This document shows positions 1 to 10,729 of a DNA stretch of 64,000 nt, in pieces. Position 1 is the first letter of the stretch, and the number at the start of each line of letters is the position of its first letter. The DNA is from Coffea arabica (Eukaryota; Streptophyta; Magnoliopsida; Gentianales; Rubiaceae), in contig NC_092320.1 in NCBI RefSeq assembly GCF_036785885.1, positions 24,057,557-24,121,556 of the forward strand, given 5' to 3'. The translations under genes were made by a program, and so were the position numbers. The notes below the pieces were generated by a model. It worked only from the letters and a program-made list of their open reading frames with translations, was not told where the DNA came from and searched no databases.

Positions 1-484
1 ACTTGAAATCCCAATTCTCCAGCGCGAGACAACACCTCCGCACCAATAATGAATAAACCTGGAGACAACGGATCCCCTTGATGAATGCGTGGATTTAAAG
101 AAACCCACACTTGCCCCATTAACCAAGATTGAAAACCAGACATTTGATACCAGTCTCCAAGTCATGTCAATCCATTGCTCACCAAATCCAAATCTTCTCA
201 AAACCATAGTCAAAAACATCCATGAGACACAGTCATACTCTTTTGACATGTCCAGCTTTAGAGCGACATTGGCATTCCTGGATGGCCTACCCATACTAGA
301 CAGAAGCTCTCGGACAAGCAAGAAATTGTCCGATATATGATGCCCCCGTACAAAACACTCTGCTGTGGATAGATGATATTTGGAAGAACTTTAGCTAATC
401 GATCAGCCAATATTTGCGAAAGAACTTTGTTAACAAAATTGCACAGGCTGATTGCCCTGAATTGTGAGAAATTCTAGGGGTGTG
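1..484 (-). pseudogene. LINE ORF2, reverse transcriptase palm, truncated by window
   Basis: The minus strand shows the RT block LDMSKEYDCVSW at about 230-270 (canonical LDMSKAYDRVEW). Nearer the edge, in another frame, it shows HQGDPLSPGLF (canonical RQGDPLSPYLF). Both are hallmarks of plant L1 reverse transcriptases. A frameshift separates them. The YxDD catalytic box and the RNase H lie beyond base 1. Confidence 0.85.
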
Positions 485-1392
485 CTATCTTAGGTATGAG
501 CACAATGGAAGTCGCCTGATTGCCCTTGGCAATTCAGATCCGCAAGAGAAATTACACACTGCCCTAACCATGTCATCTCCTATAATTGACCATGCAATCG
601 TAAAAAATTTACTCCTGTAGCCATTCGGATCCATCACGCTCTCCCCATCCATCTCAAACACAACACGACGAATCTCCTCCGTCGAAGGGATTTTGTCCTG
701 TAAAACATTATTCTCGTCTATCAAGAGTTTTGGGATATGTTGGAGCAAATCAGGAGATGAAGTAGGCTGATGAGCCGTAAACAACTTTTCAAAAAATCGT
801 ACCGCCTCTTCCCCTATCTCCTCCTCAGATTCAACCCATTCCCCTCTTTCATTTTTTATCTTGTGAATAACTGATTGCACACTCCGTTGTTTCACCACAG
901 AGTGGAAAACTTTGTATTTCGGTCTCCCTCTTGTAACCACTTAACACGAGCTTTTTGCTTCCAAAAGAGCTTCTCCACCCACAAGGCAACACGCAGCTAG
1001 GCTTCAGCTAGATGTAAATTCACCCGAGCTCCCTCTTACTCATCATTCTCCATACGGACCTCAGCAAGCCGCACCTCTTCTTCCTTTTGCTTAACTGCCT
1101 GAAAAATATTCCCAAACACTTCCTTAGCCCAAGCCTGGATAGCTCCCCTAAACCTTTTCAACTCGTGACAAAGGATTTGCACAGGGGGATCGAGACATGG
1201 CTGCCCCCAAGACTCTCTAATGACTGGCAGGAAATCATCACGCACCATCCAAACATTTAGAAATCTAAACGGCTGTGGCTTATTATCCAATCTAATCGAG
1301 ACAGAAATGAGGAGCTGAGCATGATCAGATGGCTCTCGGGCTAAGTGTGAACCTGATGATGATAGCCTTGAATCATAGCATCGCTCATTCAC
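485..1392 (-). pseudogene. LINE ORF2, region between endonuclease and reverse transcriptase
   Basis: Two open blocks lie here. The block at 1036-1392 reads MNERCYDSRLSSSGSHLARE...SDHAQLLISV, which contains the conserved SDHxP/L end of the endonuclease domain, followed by FRFLNVWMVRDDFLPVIRESW, typical of the downstream connector. The block at 485-940 includes ERGEWVESEEEIGEEAVRFF and FFEKLFTA, followed by IPSTEEIRRVVFEMDGES, the usual lead-in to the reverse transcriptase. They are separated by a stop/frameshift zone at about 940-1036. Both fit the order of a single ORF2 broken by mutation. Confidence 0.82.
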
Positions 1393-1443
1393 CAGGACCT
1401 GATCTAATCTTTTCCAAATCCTTGCCCCCCACCGTGTTTATTA

Positions 1444-1983
1444 TTACACCATGTAAACCTTGCACCAGAGAATACCTGTGAGATTCGCTTCACTAATAAA
1501 TTGCCCAAATTCTGTTGCTTTAGTAGGATTGAAAGGCCATCCCCCTCTTTTCTCATCGGCATCCAAAATTATATTGAAATCACCACCAACAAGCCATGCA
1601 TCAGGGGTAGGGTTATCCCTCAATAAACCAACCCAAAGCTCATTTCTCTCGACAGAAGTATACCAAGCATGCACAAAAGATACAATGAATTGAGCCGTTG
1701 GTATGTGGTCATGGGACAATCGAACAGACACATGTTGGGGGCTTTCCCCAGTAACAATACCAGAAATATTTTCTTGGAAGAAAAACCAGACAGAGCCCAC
1801 AGAATTATGCACCAAACCATAAAAATTTAATTTACAGTGATAACGTTCAGCTCTTCCAACCTCCAGTTGAGGCTCACATATAGCAAGGAATTGAATTCTA
1901 TGCATTTGAATCAGTTTTTTAAGCTTTCTAACAGTCGGAGCTTTAGAAATGCCCCGAACATTCTGGAACATACCCTTAATCAT
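1444..1983 (-). pseudogene. LINE ORF2, N-terminal endonuclease domain
   Basis: This open stretch of 179 codons starts MIKGMFQNVRGI, corresponding to the usual NVRGL/WNCRG start of plant LINE endonucleases. It carries the CEPQ (canonical E-x-x) and VGGDFNIILDADEKRGG (catalytic GDFN) motifs of the exonuclease-endonuclease-phosphatase fold that nicks target DNA to prime reverse transcription. It overlaps the end of the ORF1 region by a few bases. The frame is lost at 1444, and the next recognisable piece is at 1036-1392. Family assignment is firm; activity is not expected. Confidence 0.88.
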
Positions 1984-3240
1984 TTAATAACACTTGGAAA
2001 GCATTCTGTGAATTAATTAATTTGGATCGCAACTGTCTATCAGATAGGAATTTTGCATGAATACCTTTCTGTTTGGTGCCGTGGACTGCCACTGAGCTAT
2101 CAAAATCTCCAACCGCTGAAGAAATCTGCTCGTCCTGTATGCGAGCCAGCCTCCTAGCATGTTGAGGAGAAAGGTTTCCTGCTACAGTGTGGACATTCGC
2201 TACCTGAAAATCCTCATTGCTAGACTCCGATTGTTGTTCATCCTCCCTCTGATGCACCATGCCACCAGCTATCTTGACAACTGCCGCTTGCTCAACTGAA
2301 GGCCGTAGCACACAAGCATCAGCTGGAGTACGCAAGTCCCTCCATATTTTCATACCGGCTCATCGTTACCTCCTACAGCCTCAGCGCCATCCTTCGATGA
2401 AGAAATCTCCAACTCACCTCCTGAGCCAGCTGCACTACCGTGAGTCCCTTCCTCCACCTTTTCTTTTGTCCCCTTTTGTCCTACATCCTGAAGTTCCAAC
2501 CCCCCTGAGAGACTGCACTATCACCTCTCCCACAGCCCACGCCATGTGCAACCATCCCCACCCAGCCCTCTTGATAGGCACCACCCATGCCAAATGCACT
2601 CCCCTGATTAACCACCTCCACTTTTTCCTGTGTTCTCGTTTGTCTTGGGTCCTGAACATCCAAACCCCCCTGAGTGTCTATACTCACGCTTTCTCCACCC
2701 CCCGGCCGACACCTACAATTGAGAGCAAGCTATGTTTATCAAAGAAGTGAATTGGTAAACATGACAGCGCAATCCACACTGGAGCTAGAGAAAATTCCCA
2801 ATGAACATGGAAGTCCGGCATCTAGCGAAACACCTACATCGAAAACTTCGCAATCTGCCAAAGCCCCGGAGTCCAAATACGCAAAAAATCTGATTCTTGG
2901 ATGAAACGCAGCAGAACGTGACAGGCATCTAAGTGTCCAATTGTGACAGAATTTTTTAAGTCCAAAGTGGAGAAGACTCTGCGAATCTCTTCCAGTTTCG
3001 GCCTACCAGGAGAAAATTTACCAACTAAAGCGAATTTATGCGGAGCAGCAAGTTTATCAATGTCCTCGCATGAGAAACAAACCGCAGGCTCCCCTTTGTA
3101 AATCGCCGACTACTTGATATCAATCAGAGATAGGGATTCGTTGGAAAAGAGAGACGCGAAAGACTTTGTCGATGGCGAGAAAGGTGCCCTCTAGCCCTAG
3201 GCTGAAGGGCGTCCATGTTGGAGCGCTCTCATCCGTGCAA
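1976..3240 (-). pseudogene. LINE ORF1 (DUF4283-like nucleic-acid binding protein), broken
   Basis: Reading the minus strand from about 3190, one frame gives ...FSNESLSLIDIK, a stop, then a long run including ALVGKFSPGRPKLEEIRRVF, IGHLDACHVLLRF and ESDFLRIWTPGLW. This is the conserved core of the DUF4283 domain of plant LINE ORF1 proteins. It ends in a stop near 2835, and after a frame change the region resumes with MPDFHVHWEF, LAPVWIALSCLPIHFFDKHS (about 2710-2830). The C-terminal part is an open stretch at 1976-2353 that is hydrophilic and lacks a clear zinc knuckle. In plant L1 elements this protein binds element RNA. At least three stops and one frameshift mean no full protein can be made. 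Identification rests on motif recall, not a profile search. Confidence 0.8.
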
Positions 3241-3249
3241 ACATGCTGC

Positions 3250-5160
3250 CAAAGGCTACTAGATCAGCACCCTAGAGAGAAACCCCAGCAAAACAGCTTA
3301 GCAAAGAGATCTAATAGTGACCATTTGTTTTCACTAGTTGAACTATTTTTTATTTGTTTAGATAATAAAGCATATAAGTAGCCTTGGTATTTGTAAACAC
3401 TCCTTATGGGATCAATTCTAATTTAGTCTATATTGCTAATTGACCTGTATACTTGCAGTCAAATGGAGCAATCTTGAACTTGTAGAAATATGACATACCT
3501 CTAAAAGTAATCCACATGCACCCCCTTAGTTAGAATCTCCTAGCTTGATTTAGTTTAAACTAAATTAGTGCTAACTATTATCAAGCACCTTACACAATTT
3601 GGTTGAGAAAAATCTTAAGTTTCCACCATAAAAAACTTGCTCCAATGAGAGAAATAAGAGGTATGATTTTTTCCTTATTTTCTTGGACAAATTTTTGGAT
3701 ATTTTATTCTCAAGATTTTTTCCAAAAAATTTCACAAGATAATTTGTGTGCCGATTTATCTTGTGAGTTGATTAGTCTTGCTAGCAAAAGTTAGTGAGTA
3801 TTTATAGGCAAATAAGTTGTCCATATCTTTATGGAAATGTAAAACTAGTTTCCAACAGGATTTAGCTTCCTCATTCTAATACAACTCTTGTATTTAGAAG
3901 ACTTAAACTTATTTGTACCATAAGTCTCTCTCACAAATTAAACTATAAATTATAAAAAACTTATCTTTCAAGTTCCTTTATGAATTTCTTTTAATCCAAC
4001 TAAAGATGTTCTTAATGTATGTGACCCATTAGATTATCATGTACATTAGCAATAAACATAAGTTATAATTCTTAATAAATTAGAGTTAGATAAATTAAAA
4101 GGAATTTTAATTTATCATTGATTCCAATAATCAATCAACTCATTTTTATAGATTAATATTGGCATCTAGTAATGCATCATGATCACCCAAGTAATGAGAA
4201 AAGTCAAGTGGATGACTTCACCTTTAATAAATGTTAACCATGTAATTAATATCCTTTTAGTAAACTTATCTCGCATTAATTTTGAAATAAGTTGTGCTTA
4301 TTCTTTTATGGGATTAATGCTCATTTCTTGTAACAAAATATAACTTCAATGAAGAAGTACTTAGAAACACTTTCTAAGACTTTTCCACTCAGTGCTACGA
4401 ATACCGAATTATACTTTTACAAGTTGTCAAATATGAGATAACTCCTTATAAGTTGAAGATGGTAAATCCTTATAAGTTGTTCATCATCTTTCCATACTTT
4501 AAGTATATACCCATATACTAATGATGTGAGTGTTCCCTGTTACGATGCAATCATATATCAAATAAATTATAATTATTCATACTTAAGATACAATAATAAT
4601 CTTAAGTCTAAGGATCAATTATACAAACATCATTTAGAGATTAATCCTTTGACACTTAAAGGATATCTCTATGCTTATCAATCTAGTGAACTTGATCATC
4701 TTATCAAGTACTTATATACTAGTTTATGTATCTCACACACCATTGTAGATGAGATCTACTACTTCTTACCAAAAAGAAAAAAAAAACAACATAGTATATG
4801 CTAGTGTAACCATATTAATAATGCTCTATCTTGTTAATACTTTGACCAGATATATTTAAAAATAAACATTGTCTATAATTAAATGAATCTCGACATCATA
4901 ATTCTTATAATTTCATCAATTAGATGTACTCTAAGGGATTTATCATACAAATATAAATATATTTGCAATTAATATGATAAAGATGTCTTTTGTAATAACA
5001 TAAATAGTTTAGGTGAATATTAAACCTTAGAAATTGATTAACTTTGGGGTATACACACTTTGACTTACAACATCTATGGGGTGGCGGTAAAGATCTTTCC
5101 TTGAGAGAGCACAGATTTGTCATAGCAAATTGTTTTTAATCCTAAATCTATTAAATTTAG
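3250..5160. other. AT-rich intergenic repeat debris, possible LTR remnant
   Basis: No coding region can be supported over roughly 1.9 kb. The open stretches at 3603-3794 and 4526-4804 have no recognisable motif and sit in very AT-rich sequence. The texture of 3950-5120 (for example the dates-like phrase GTGACCCATTAGATTATCA and a block of short A/T runs) resembles the LTRs of plant copia elements. I could not find a second copy, a primer-binding site or clean TG/CA ends, so this is only an impression. Confidence 0.3.
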
Positions 5161-5464
5161 TGGTATCTGTGACCATGGTTCAAAGGAATGGTTGCAGTCC
5201 CAGTTGCGATTATAGCCGCTACTGTCACCGTTCCATATCGATCAAAGTAGAATTGCCACGATCTCAGTGAAATGCATAGTTTCTGTATAAATTATTCACT
5301 AAAAAGATATATAATTTATCTTAAAATTCATTATCTATCCTTCTTATAGAAATAATGTTATAACCTCACGATAAGTGGACCACCATTACCATGTGCAATT
5401 ACCCACTTGTTTTCTTTGTCTTCTCTCTACTGTTAACATTCTTTCCACCATTCCTCTTCATAAG

Positions 5465-6046
5465 AGGGAGATCTTGGCCTCAAGTTAAGATCTCCCTTCC
5501 TTTTCATCTGTTTCTTTTTTAATTTTTAATAAAGTTTCCCCTAGGGTATTCTAGTGAGAGTTTTGTCCCTCCCAGTGTTTACTTGTAAAAGTTTTCTTCT
5601 CTCTTAAAATATCCTAGTAGGAGTTTTGTTTAACTTTTTTTGTTATATTTTTCTCTAATCTAAAAGTTTTTTCACATCTATATGTTAGATTTGGAATTTC
5701 TAGGGTTGTCGTCAGATCTTAGTATTAGTTTTGAATTTGAATCAGTTGGATAGCAGATTTGAGAGAATAAATATGCACATATATTTATAGAGCAATCTGT
5801 GCAATTGGTCAGATCTGTTGATTTGTGATTCACAGTGTAATCTTTATTATTTTGTAAATCTTCTAAATCTAATGATTTTTCAAATGAGATATATCTGTGA
5901 CATATTCTATGTATTTTCTACCATTATTGCAGCTTTCTTTATCCAGCAAATTGTACTGGATGATTTCTAGCTAGTTTATTAATAATATTAACTTCTGCTT
6001 TATCCAAAAAAAAATAATATTAACTTCTGTTTTATCCAAAAAAACT
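5465..6046 (+). repeat. Copy of an interspersed repeat with an A-rich tail (LINE 3'-end-like)
   Basis: This stretch shares phrases in the same order with the two flanks of the nested stack at 32010-32356 and 40182-40380. Examples are the repeated CTAGTGAGAGTTT-type phrases, GTCAGATCT...AGTTTT, ATATATCTGTGACAT and ATGTATTTTCTACCAT. It ends in TTTATCCAAAAAAAA, and the last roughly 30 bp including the A run are duplicated in tandem at 5985-6046. An A-rich end without terminal repeats suggests the 3' end of a LINE or SINE on the plus strand. No coding part was identified. Confidence 0.4.
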
Positions 6047-6443
6047 CATGACAAAGTACATTTATATCACTGTAAGATTCTAAATTCAGAAAAAATAAAG
6101 ATTCTTTGAAAAAAATGAGAAATTTGAGAAAATAATTCTATTCTTTAAATGTACATTTATATCATTGTACATAATTCTATTCTTTAAAAAAATTGAGAAA
6201 ATAATATGTGTTTGTATTTTTAAAAAATTTTCACCCTTATTGTTAACTGTAAAATTCTAAATTGATATTTCACTAATCATTATGTATTTCAAATCACAAT
6301 AAACATTGATTATATATATTTTCAATGTGCTAATTATTCTTATGCATTTCTATTCAAAATTGTAAGAATCATATGTTGAAAAGCCTAACTACATCATCCT
6401 GGCTATATCTCCTTGATATGAGTAGGAAGATCATCACTAGCTC

Positions 6444-6728
6444 GTGCCAAGATGTTTGAGAGCCTTTTCAACCCCAATCCATGATGTTCAAGATTCCATT
6501 GAAATATATGAAGTCGTGAAGAAGATGGAGTTAGAAGAAACTAAGTTTGTTAACGTTGTTTGGAGCCTGGAAGCAGATTCGTGTGGCAATCCGCTCATGG
6601 ATCCCATCAGGGATCCATCTCAGATCACTGTGGAGCAAAGTTTTCTTCTTGGTTTGTCTCTGCCTCGTATCCAGTTGCCAACCTATATGCCAATCCGGCC
6701 ACCTCCTCGCACATTCTTGTCTGACTAA
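6444..6728 (+). CDS. Unassigned small open reading frame
   Basis: An open frame of 94 codons lies in sequence that is noticeably less AT-rich than its surroundings. The product is acidic at first (EIYEVVKKMELEET) and proline-rich at the end (LPTYMPIRPPPRTF). I recognise no family. The 3' side contains TTAGGGTTT motifs and polypyrimidine runs common in plant untranslated regions. It could be the tail of a transposon protein or a fragment of a captured exon. I would not treat it as a confirmed gene. Confidence 0.2.
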   Translation: MPRCLRAFSTPIHDVQDSIEIYEVVKKMELEETKFVNVVWSLEADSCGNPLMDPIRDPSQITVEQSFLLGLSLPRIQLPTYMPIRPPPRTFLSD

Positions 6729-6799
6729 AATTAGGGTTTCCGTCGGACTGATCTTAGGGTTTTTGATGTCTTTTGTTTTGCTTGATTTTTTTTCTTTAG

Positions 6800-7240
6800 T
6801 TGGTTAGTTAGTCATTATTGTGAATAAATATGGCCAGCTATGTGAACTATTTGAGCCATTTAAAAGTAGTTAGGGAAATAAATGACTAAATCCTTGTCCG
6901 AATTGGATTAGTCTTAGTAGTTTAGATTTTTTCTATTCCATTGTAAGACAATTTTGAGAGATGAATTAATAAAAGTAAGTTGTTCTTCTCTTATGGAGTT
7001 CCTTGATGGAATGTGGGTTCTTTTTTAACTGTATCAAATATTTAGTTTGGATACCTATGGTGTTCAAGACAAAATAGTCACATCATCTTATTTTTTCAAA
7101 CCAATAATCAATCCACTAGATTTTTATAGAGGGATTCTCTTTAGATCTAACAAAGTAGTTATTGATTCATAATCTAATCAAGATAGTTCATTTCATTGGC
7201 TGATCGACTTGATTTTTTAAAATAGGTTTTACTGGGTCGA
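6800..7240. other. Non-coding, no feature recognised
   Basis: AT-rich sequence with a possible polyadenylation-like context (GAATTAATAAAAGTAAG near 6962). Nothing else could be supported. Confidence 0.4.
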
Positions 7241-7244
7241 GTTC

Positions 7245-7380
7245 GCACTCCTACCGATCAAGATAAAGCAACATAAGATGCTATAAACTTGCAAGAGAAA
7301 TGGACATATCAGGTGAGCGGACATTTGGGGTGTTGATGAAGCTTGATTTGTTGGATAAAGGAACCGATGCATTGGATATT
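7245..7380 (+). pseudogene. Fragment of a dynamin-related GTPase gene
   Basis: The plus strand reads TDQDKAT, a stop, DAI, then after a one-base frame change KLAREMDISGERTFGVLMKL followed by DLLDKGTDALDI. This matches the segment of plant dynamin-related (DRP1/DRP2-type) GTPase domains normally containing ANQDxATSDAxKLAREVDPxG and then GERTFGVLTKLDLMDKGT. It covers the G4 guanine-specificity motif (TKLD, here MKLD). Dynamins are large GTPases that constrict membranes in endocytosis and cell-plate formation. Only about 45 residues are recognisable. The open frame continues to 7668 but with lysine-rich, unrelated sequence. This is a gene fragment, not a functional gene. Confidence 0.75.
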
Positions 7381-7749
7381 AGTACTCTCTCCTACTTAAC
7401 GCATGAATTAGAGCTAAAAAGACTTTGCAGTCATGAAACAGATTTTCTTATTCTAATTCAAAATTTGAAGATTGGAAAAAAAAGAGCCCATTGGTTGGAT
7501 TTTAAAACATTTAAAAATCTAAAAAAATATATATCTAAGAAGCTTTGGTTTTCAAAGTCAAATGACTTAAAAATTAAGAAGCATGGAATTACCTATGAAA
7601 ATTTTAAATCTAGTCCAGAGAAACAATTCAAATTTTATATTAGAGATACAAAAAGAAAAAAAGTCTGACAAAGACTAATGGGGCAAGCCTAATGTACATA
7701 ATAACGATGACCACTTGGACACTCCAAGTGGTCGGACGAAGTCAAACTA

Positions 7750-8276
7750 TCAAAGTCAGGACCTGTAGAGTGCTTTACTTTCCCCTTCTTCCCCGGCTTG
7801 TCCCCGTCCCAGTCTTCTCTATTTTAGACTTTAAACAACCACATCCATAACCCAATTTCATCTTCCCAAATCCAAATTTTGTTGGTATGTTTTCCCTCTC
7901 TCCTTCTCTCCTCACTTGTTTATTTGTTACGCTAGTTCACACTTTTTCTTTCTATTTTTTTTTTTTTTGTATTTTTCTATTTTGTCCAATCGATTTTCAC
8001 TGTTGTTTGATTCATCTTCTTATTTTTGCATTTTTCTTTATAATTGTCTGATGAGTCTTTTATTCTTTTTTCACTTTTCTAGTTGATTTTTGATCGGATC
8101 CGAATTGATCTAGGATGGATCAGATGACTCGTCCATTTTTGGACAACTCAGAGATGATTCAATTCAAGTCGACTGAGTTTGTCAGAGTTCTCGGCAAGTC
8201 TTCCGTCACCGTGGCAACGTGGACTGGGCACGGGCCGGAGTCCTCCAATCTAGTGATGACTCGGTCAGATCTTTGA
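7750..8276 (+). pseudogene. Possible truncated gene start: leader exon, intron and short coding exon
   Basis: A pyrimidine-rich, leader-like stretch ends at TTTTGTTG|GTATGT (about 7885). A T-rich, intron-like stretch follows, ending TTTTCACTTTTCTAG at about 8082. Next comes a short GC-richer open frame from an ATG at 8115: MDQMTRPFLDNSEM..., 54 codons, stopping at 8276-8279. I do not recognise the protein. The splice-like sites and composition suggest the 5' end of a host gene, moved or truncated here. Immediately downstream the sequence ends in TTTTATCAAAAAATAAAT, a possible retroposon tail. Confidence 0.3.
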
Positions 8277-8538
8277 ACCATGACTATGCTATGTTTAATG
8301 TAATTTTTTCCAACAGTGCACATTTCATGGAATGAAATATTATATTTTATCAAAAAATAAATATTGATTTGTAGTCACGTTTCATTCTATAGTTGTTCAT
8401 CTTCTAAGTAGGGAGGACAAATAGTAGATTAAGTCATGTAATTGGATATATAGTTTGGTAGAGCCATACAGGAGCGCACGAAACAGGCCCCCGAAACAAA
8501 GATAATTTGTAGCTCGTTATTATATACAGGACATGCAA

Positions 8539-8887
8539 TTAGTGCAACTTAAGTTGATCCAAGGTGGGTTTCTGATTAAGTCTGGAACTTCGTTGCACTT
8601 GCACATATTCCATGTACTTCATTGGACCATAAGCGGCTGGAGTTTCACGCAGTAGCTGTGGAGCAGGGGTGACAATGGTGTCGGGTGATGGACCGTTGGC
8701 CACCACCAAGGACATTCTTGTCTTTTTGTTATTCAAAACAGCTCTGTGCCAAACGCTCTTGTACTTTCCGTTGCTCATTATCTGGTAACGACAAATGAAA
8801 TTCACAAGTAAAAAATCAGTCTTTTCTTTCTGATTGATTCACGTGGTACTTAATTTTTTCCTTAAATATATGTCTACATGTTTAAAC

Positions 8888-8932
<45 letters not shown>

Positions 8933-10466
8933 CAAACTTACCTCGAGCTGGTCCGCAGTGTTGACAAAAATGGCGCCTGGAATGCCAGTAAGCTGAAACC
9001 ACTTTCCCTTATTCTGTATCTCAAGGCCTTCTACTCCATTCTGAAGGAGAAAGGTCAAGAGGCCAGGATCTGTGTGGGGTGGAATGCCTATTGCTAATTC
9101 AGGCTGAGGACAGGGAGGATAGTAGTTTGCGGCAAAGATTTGAGTACTTGAGTCCAATTCCATGGCTTTCTCAATATAATCTTCTTCCAGGCCAAGGCTT
9201 TGTGATATCCCTCCAAGTAATTTCTTTGCCAAATCTCGGGTTCTCCGAGAATATTCCAGGACAATATCACTACAATAATAGTGGAGCCGAGGATTTTTTT
9301 TATTAGCAAAAAATTAGTGTAGTAATACGAGTGCAACGATACATTAGTCTAATGACTAAAATTGAAACTCCACAATTTAGAGATTTTGAATTTGAATCTT
9401 ATTTTCTCTATTCTCATTTCTTAAATCCCACACCCCCGCTAAAATGAACTAAGAAGAAAAAACTAGTGTAGTTGTACAAGCACTTGATATGGCTCACATT
9501 CACGGACACCCGGAATATACTACATGCTTGATGAGCAAAGAGCCCAAAAAACTTTGTTAATCTATCGGAGGTTGATCAAATGTTAGAAATGAATCGTTGA
9601 AGGATCATAATCTAGGAATGAAATTTACATTTCCATCTTCCATTCACCATCATCCCAAGCAACGGGAGGCTAAGTGTTCTGAAGTTGAACAAATTATCAA
9701 GTGCAGCCAGCAAACTGCTTTCTTGATGCATAATGAGCGCGTTTACATATATTATTAAGAGTAGAAAGAAGGAACATCTCTACCTCAACGCTTTGGGTTT
9801 AGTGGGACAGTGATACTCTGGATGCACGAAAAACCTCAAATAATCCCTCCATAACTTGACTTTCTGGTTGCAATCATTGCCATCAATGGTGCCAGATCTG
9901 ACCATGACTGGATATAAAGGATGTTTGTTTTCGAACTGCAACTTCTCCTTCTCTGGCATATCGAAAAACTCATTACACACATTAAACAATGCGCTGATTA
10001 GGTTTTCCGGTATGCCATGATTTACCACCTGCATGGATGGATACTCATGCACGTCAACCAAACGTTGTAAAACCATAACTAGCATATGCAAAGAGCATTG
10101 GTACAACAAGCACAACTCTCAGAAGAAAGCATTCGTTTGGATATTAATTCTTAAGGAGCATGCATGCATGCATACATACACACATACATATAAAGCTAGA
10201 TTCTCGATTAATGCTAATGAGTTCAATGGAGAAGAAAGTTGGTTGATTACCAAGAAGAAGCCCCATTCCTCGCAGGCTTTACCAAGGTCTAGGATGACTT
10301 TGGCACGTTCATCAGGATCTGTTGAGCTGAGCAGCGAAAAGTCAATGACGGGAACTGAAACTTCAGGTCCCGTTCGGATGGATTCTTGGGTATCCTTAAA
10401 ATGAGCAAATTCAGAAGGGAGGGACTTGAGGTCTTGTGATTGAACAAGGGTTTTAATACTTGCCAT
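8539..10466 (-). CDS. 2-oxoglutarate/Fe(II)-dependent dioxygenase, four exons, apparently intact
   Basis: Exons on the minus strand: 10466-10251, 10028-9784, 9269-8942 and 8781-8539. All introns are GT-AG, and the joined frame is open for 343 codons plus stop. The start MASIKTLVQSQDL is the first in-frame ATG after the TATA box. An N-terminal DIOX_N domain spans about residues 36-150. The jelly-roll 2OG-FeII_Oxy domain spans about 195-292, with iron ligands His219 and Asp221 (PPHTDPG) and His275 (VWHRAV), and the 2-oxoglutarate-binding Arg285-x-Ser287 (RMS). NYYPPCPQPELA is the conserved block before the HxD. The length fits the family (340-360). By recall it is closest to plant 'dioxygenase 19-like' / SRG1-type (DOXC) enzymes, which hydroxylate or demethylate specialised metabolites or hormones. 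The substrate cannot be read from sequence. Predicted to be cytosolic, with no signal peptide. Intron lengths are 222, 514 and 160 bp. Confidence 0.93.
8896..8930. repeat. (TA)n microsatellite in dioxygenase intron 3
   Basis: About 17 TA units lie inside intron 3 (8782-8941), very close to the donor site of exon 3. Length variation here would not change the protein. Confidence 0.9.
10154..10196. repeat. GCAT/CATA microsatellite in dioxygenase intron 1
   Basis: A short run of GCAT units grades into CATA/CACA units within intron 1 (10029-10250). Confidence 0.75.
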
Positions 10467-10566
10467 TTTTCTGGATGGTAGCTATTGGCAAGAAAAGCTG
10501 GAATAATGGCAATTGAGATGGGGAGATTTGAGTGTGAGTGGCAGGCATGAATGGAGAATGTGTACC

Positions 10567-10574
10567 TATTTATA
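10567..10574 (-). promoter_or_regulatory. TATA box of the dioxygenase gene
   Basis: The minus strand reads TATAAATA, about 100 bp upstream of the ATG at 10466. This is a normal plant distance, allowing a 5' leader of roughly 65-75 bases. Confidence 0.7.
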
Positions 10575-10729
10575 CAGTGTCAAGCGCTCCAGCAATTTGA
10601 CTCTCAAGCGTGCAGGATTTTGGAAAGTCCCTGAGACAGGAGAACATGACACCTGCCTAGTCAATAACGGAGCACAACACCTCCCTAGTCAGCAATTCCC
10701 ACTTTTCACTTTTCAGCTTTGAGCACTAA

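Larger units (their letters stand above)
1..3240 (-). mobile_element. L1-type LINE retrotransposon, decayed, cut by the window edge
   Basis: On the minus strand, reading from about 3240 down to 1, the order is ORF1 (DUF4283-like), then ORF2 with an apurinic-type endonuclease, a linker region and reverse transcriptase. This is the standard order of plant L1 elements. The frames carry stop codons and frameshifts, so the copy is dead. The RT continues past base 1, and the 3' end and poly-A tail lie outside the window. The exact 5' end is not resolved; the last recognisable ORF1 residues lie near 3190-3240. No target-site duplication can be checked. Confidence 0.9.

Noticed and set aside
2259..2904. 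Plus-strand open frames of 76-163 codons
   Set aside because: They are antisense to the LINE ORF1, whose DUF4283-like motifs are clear on the minus strand.
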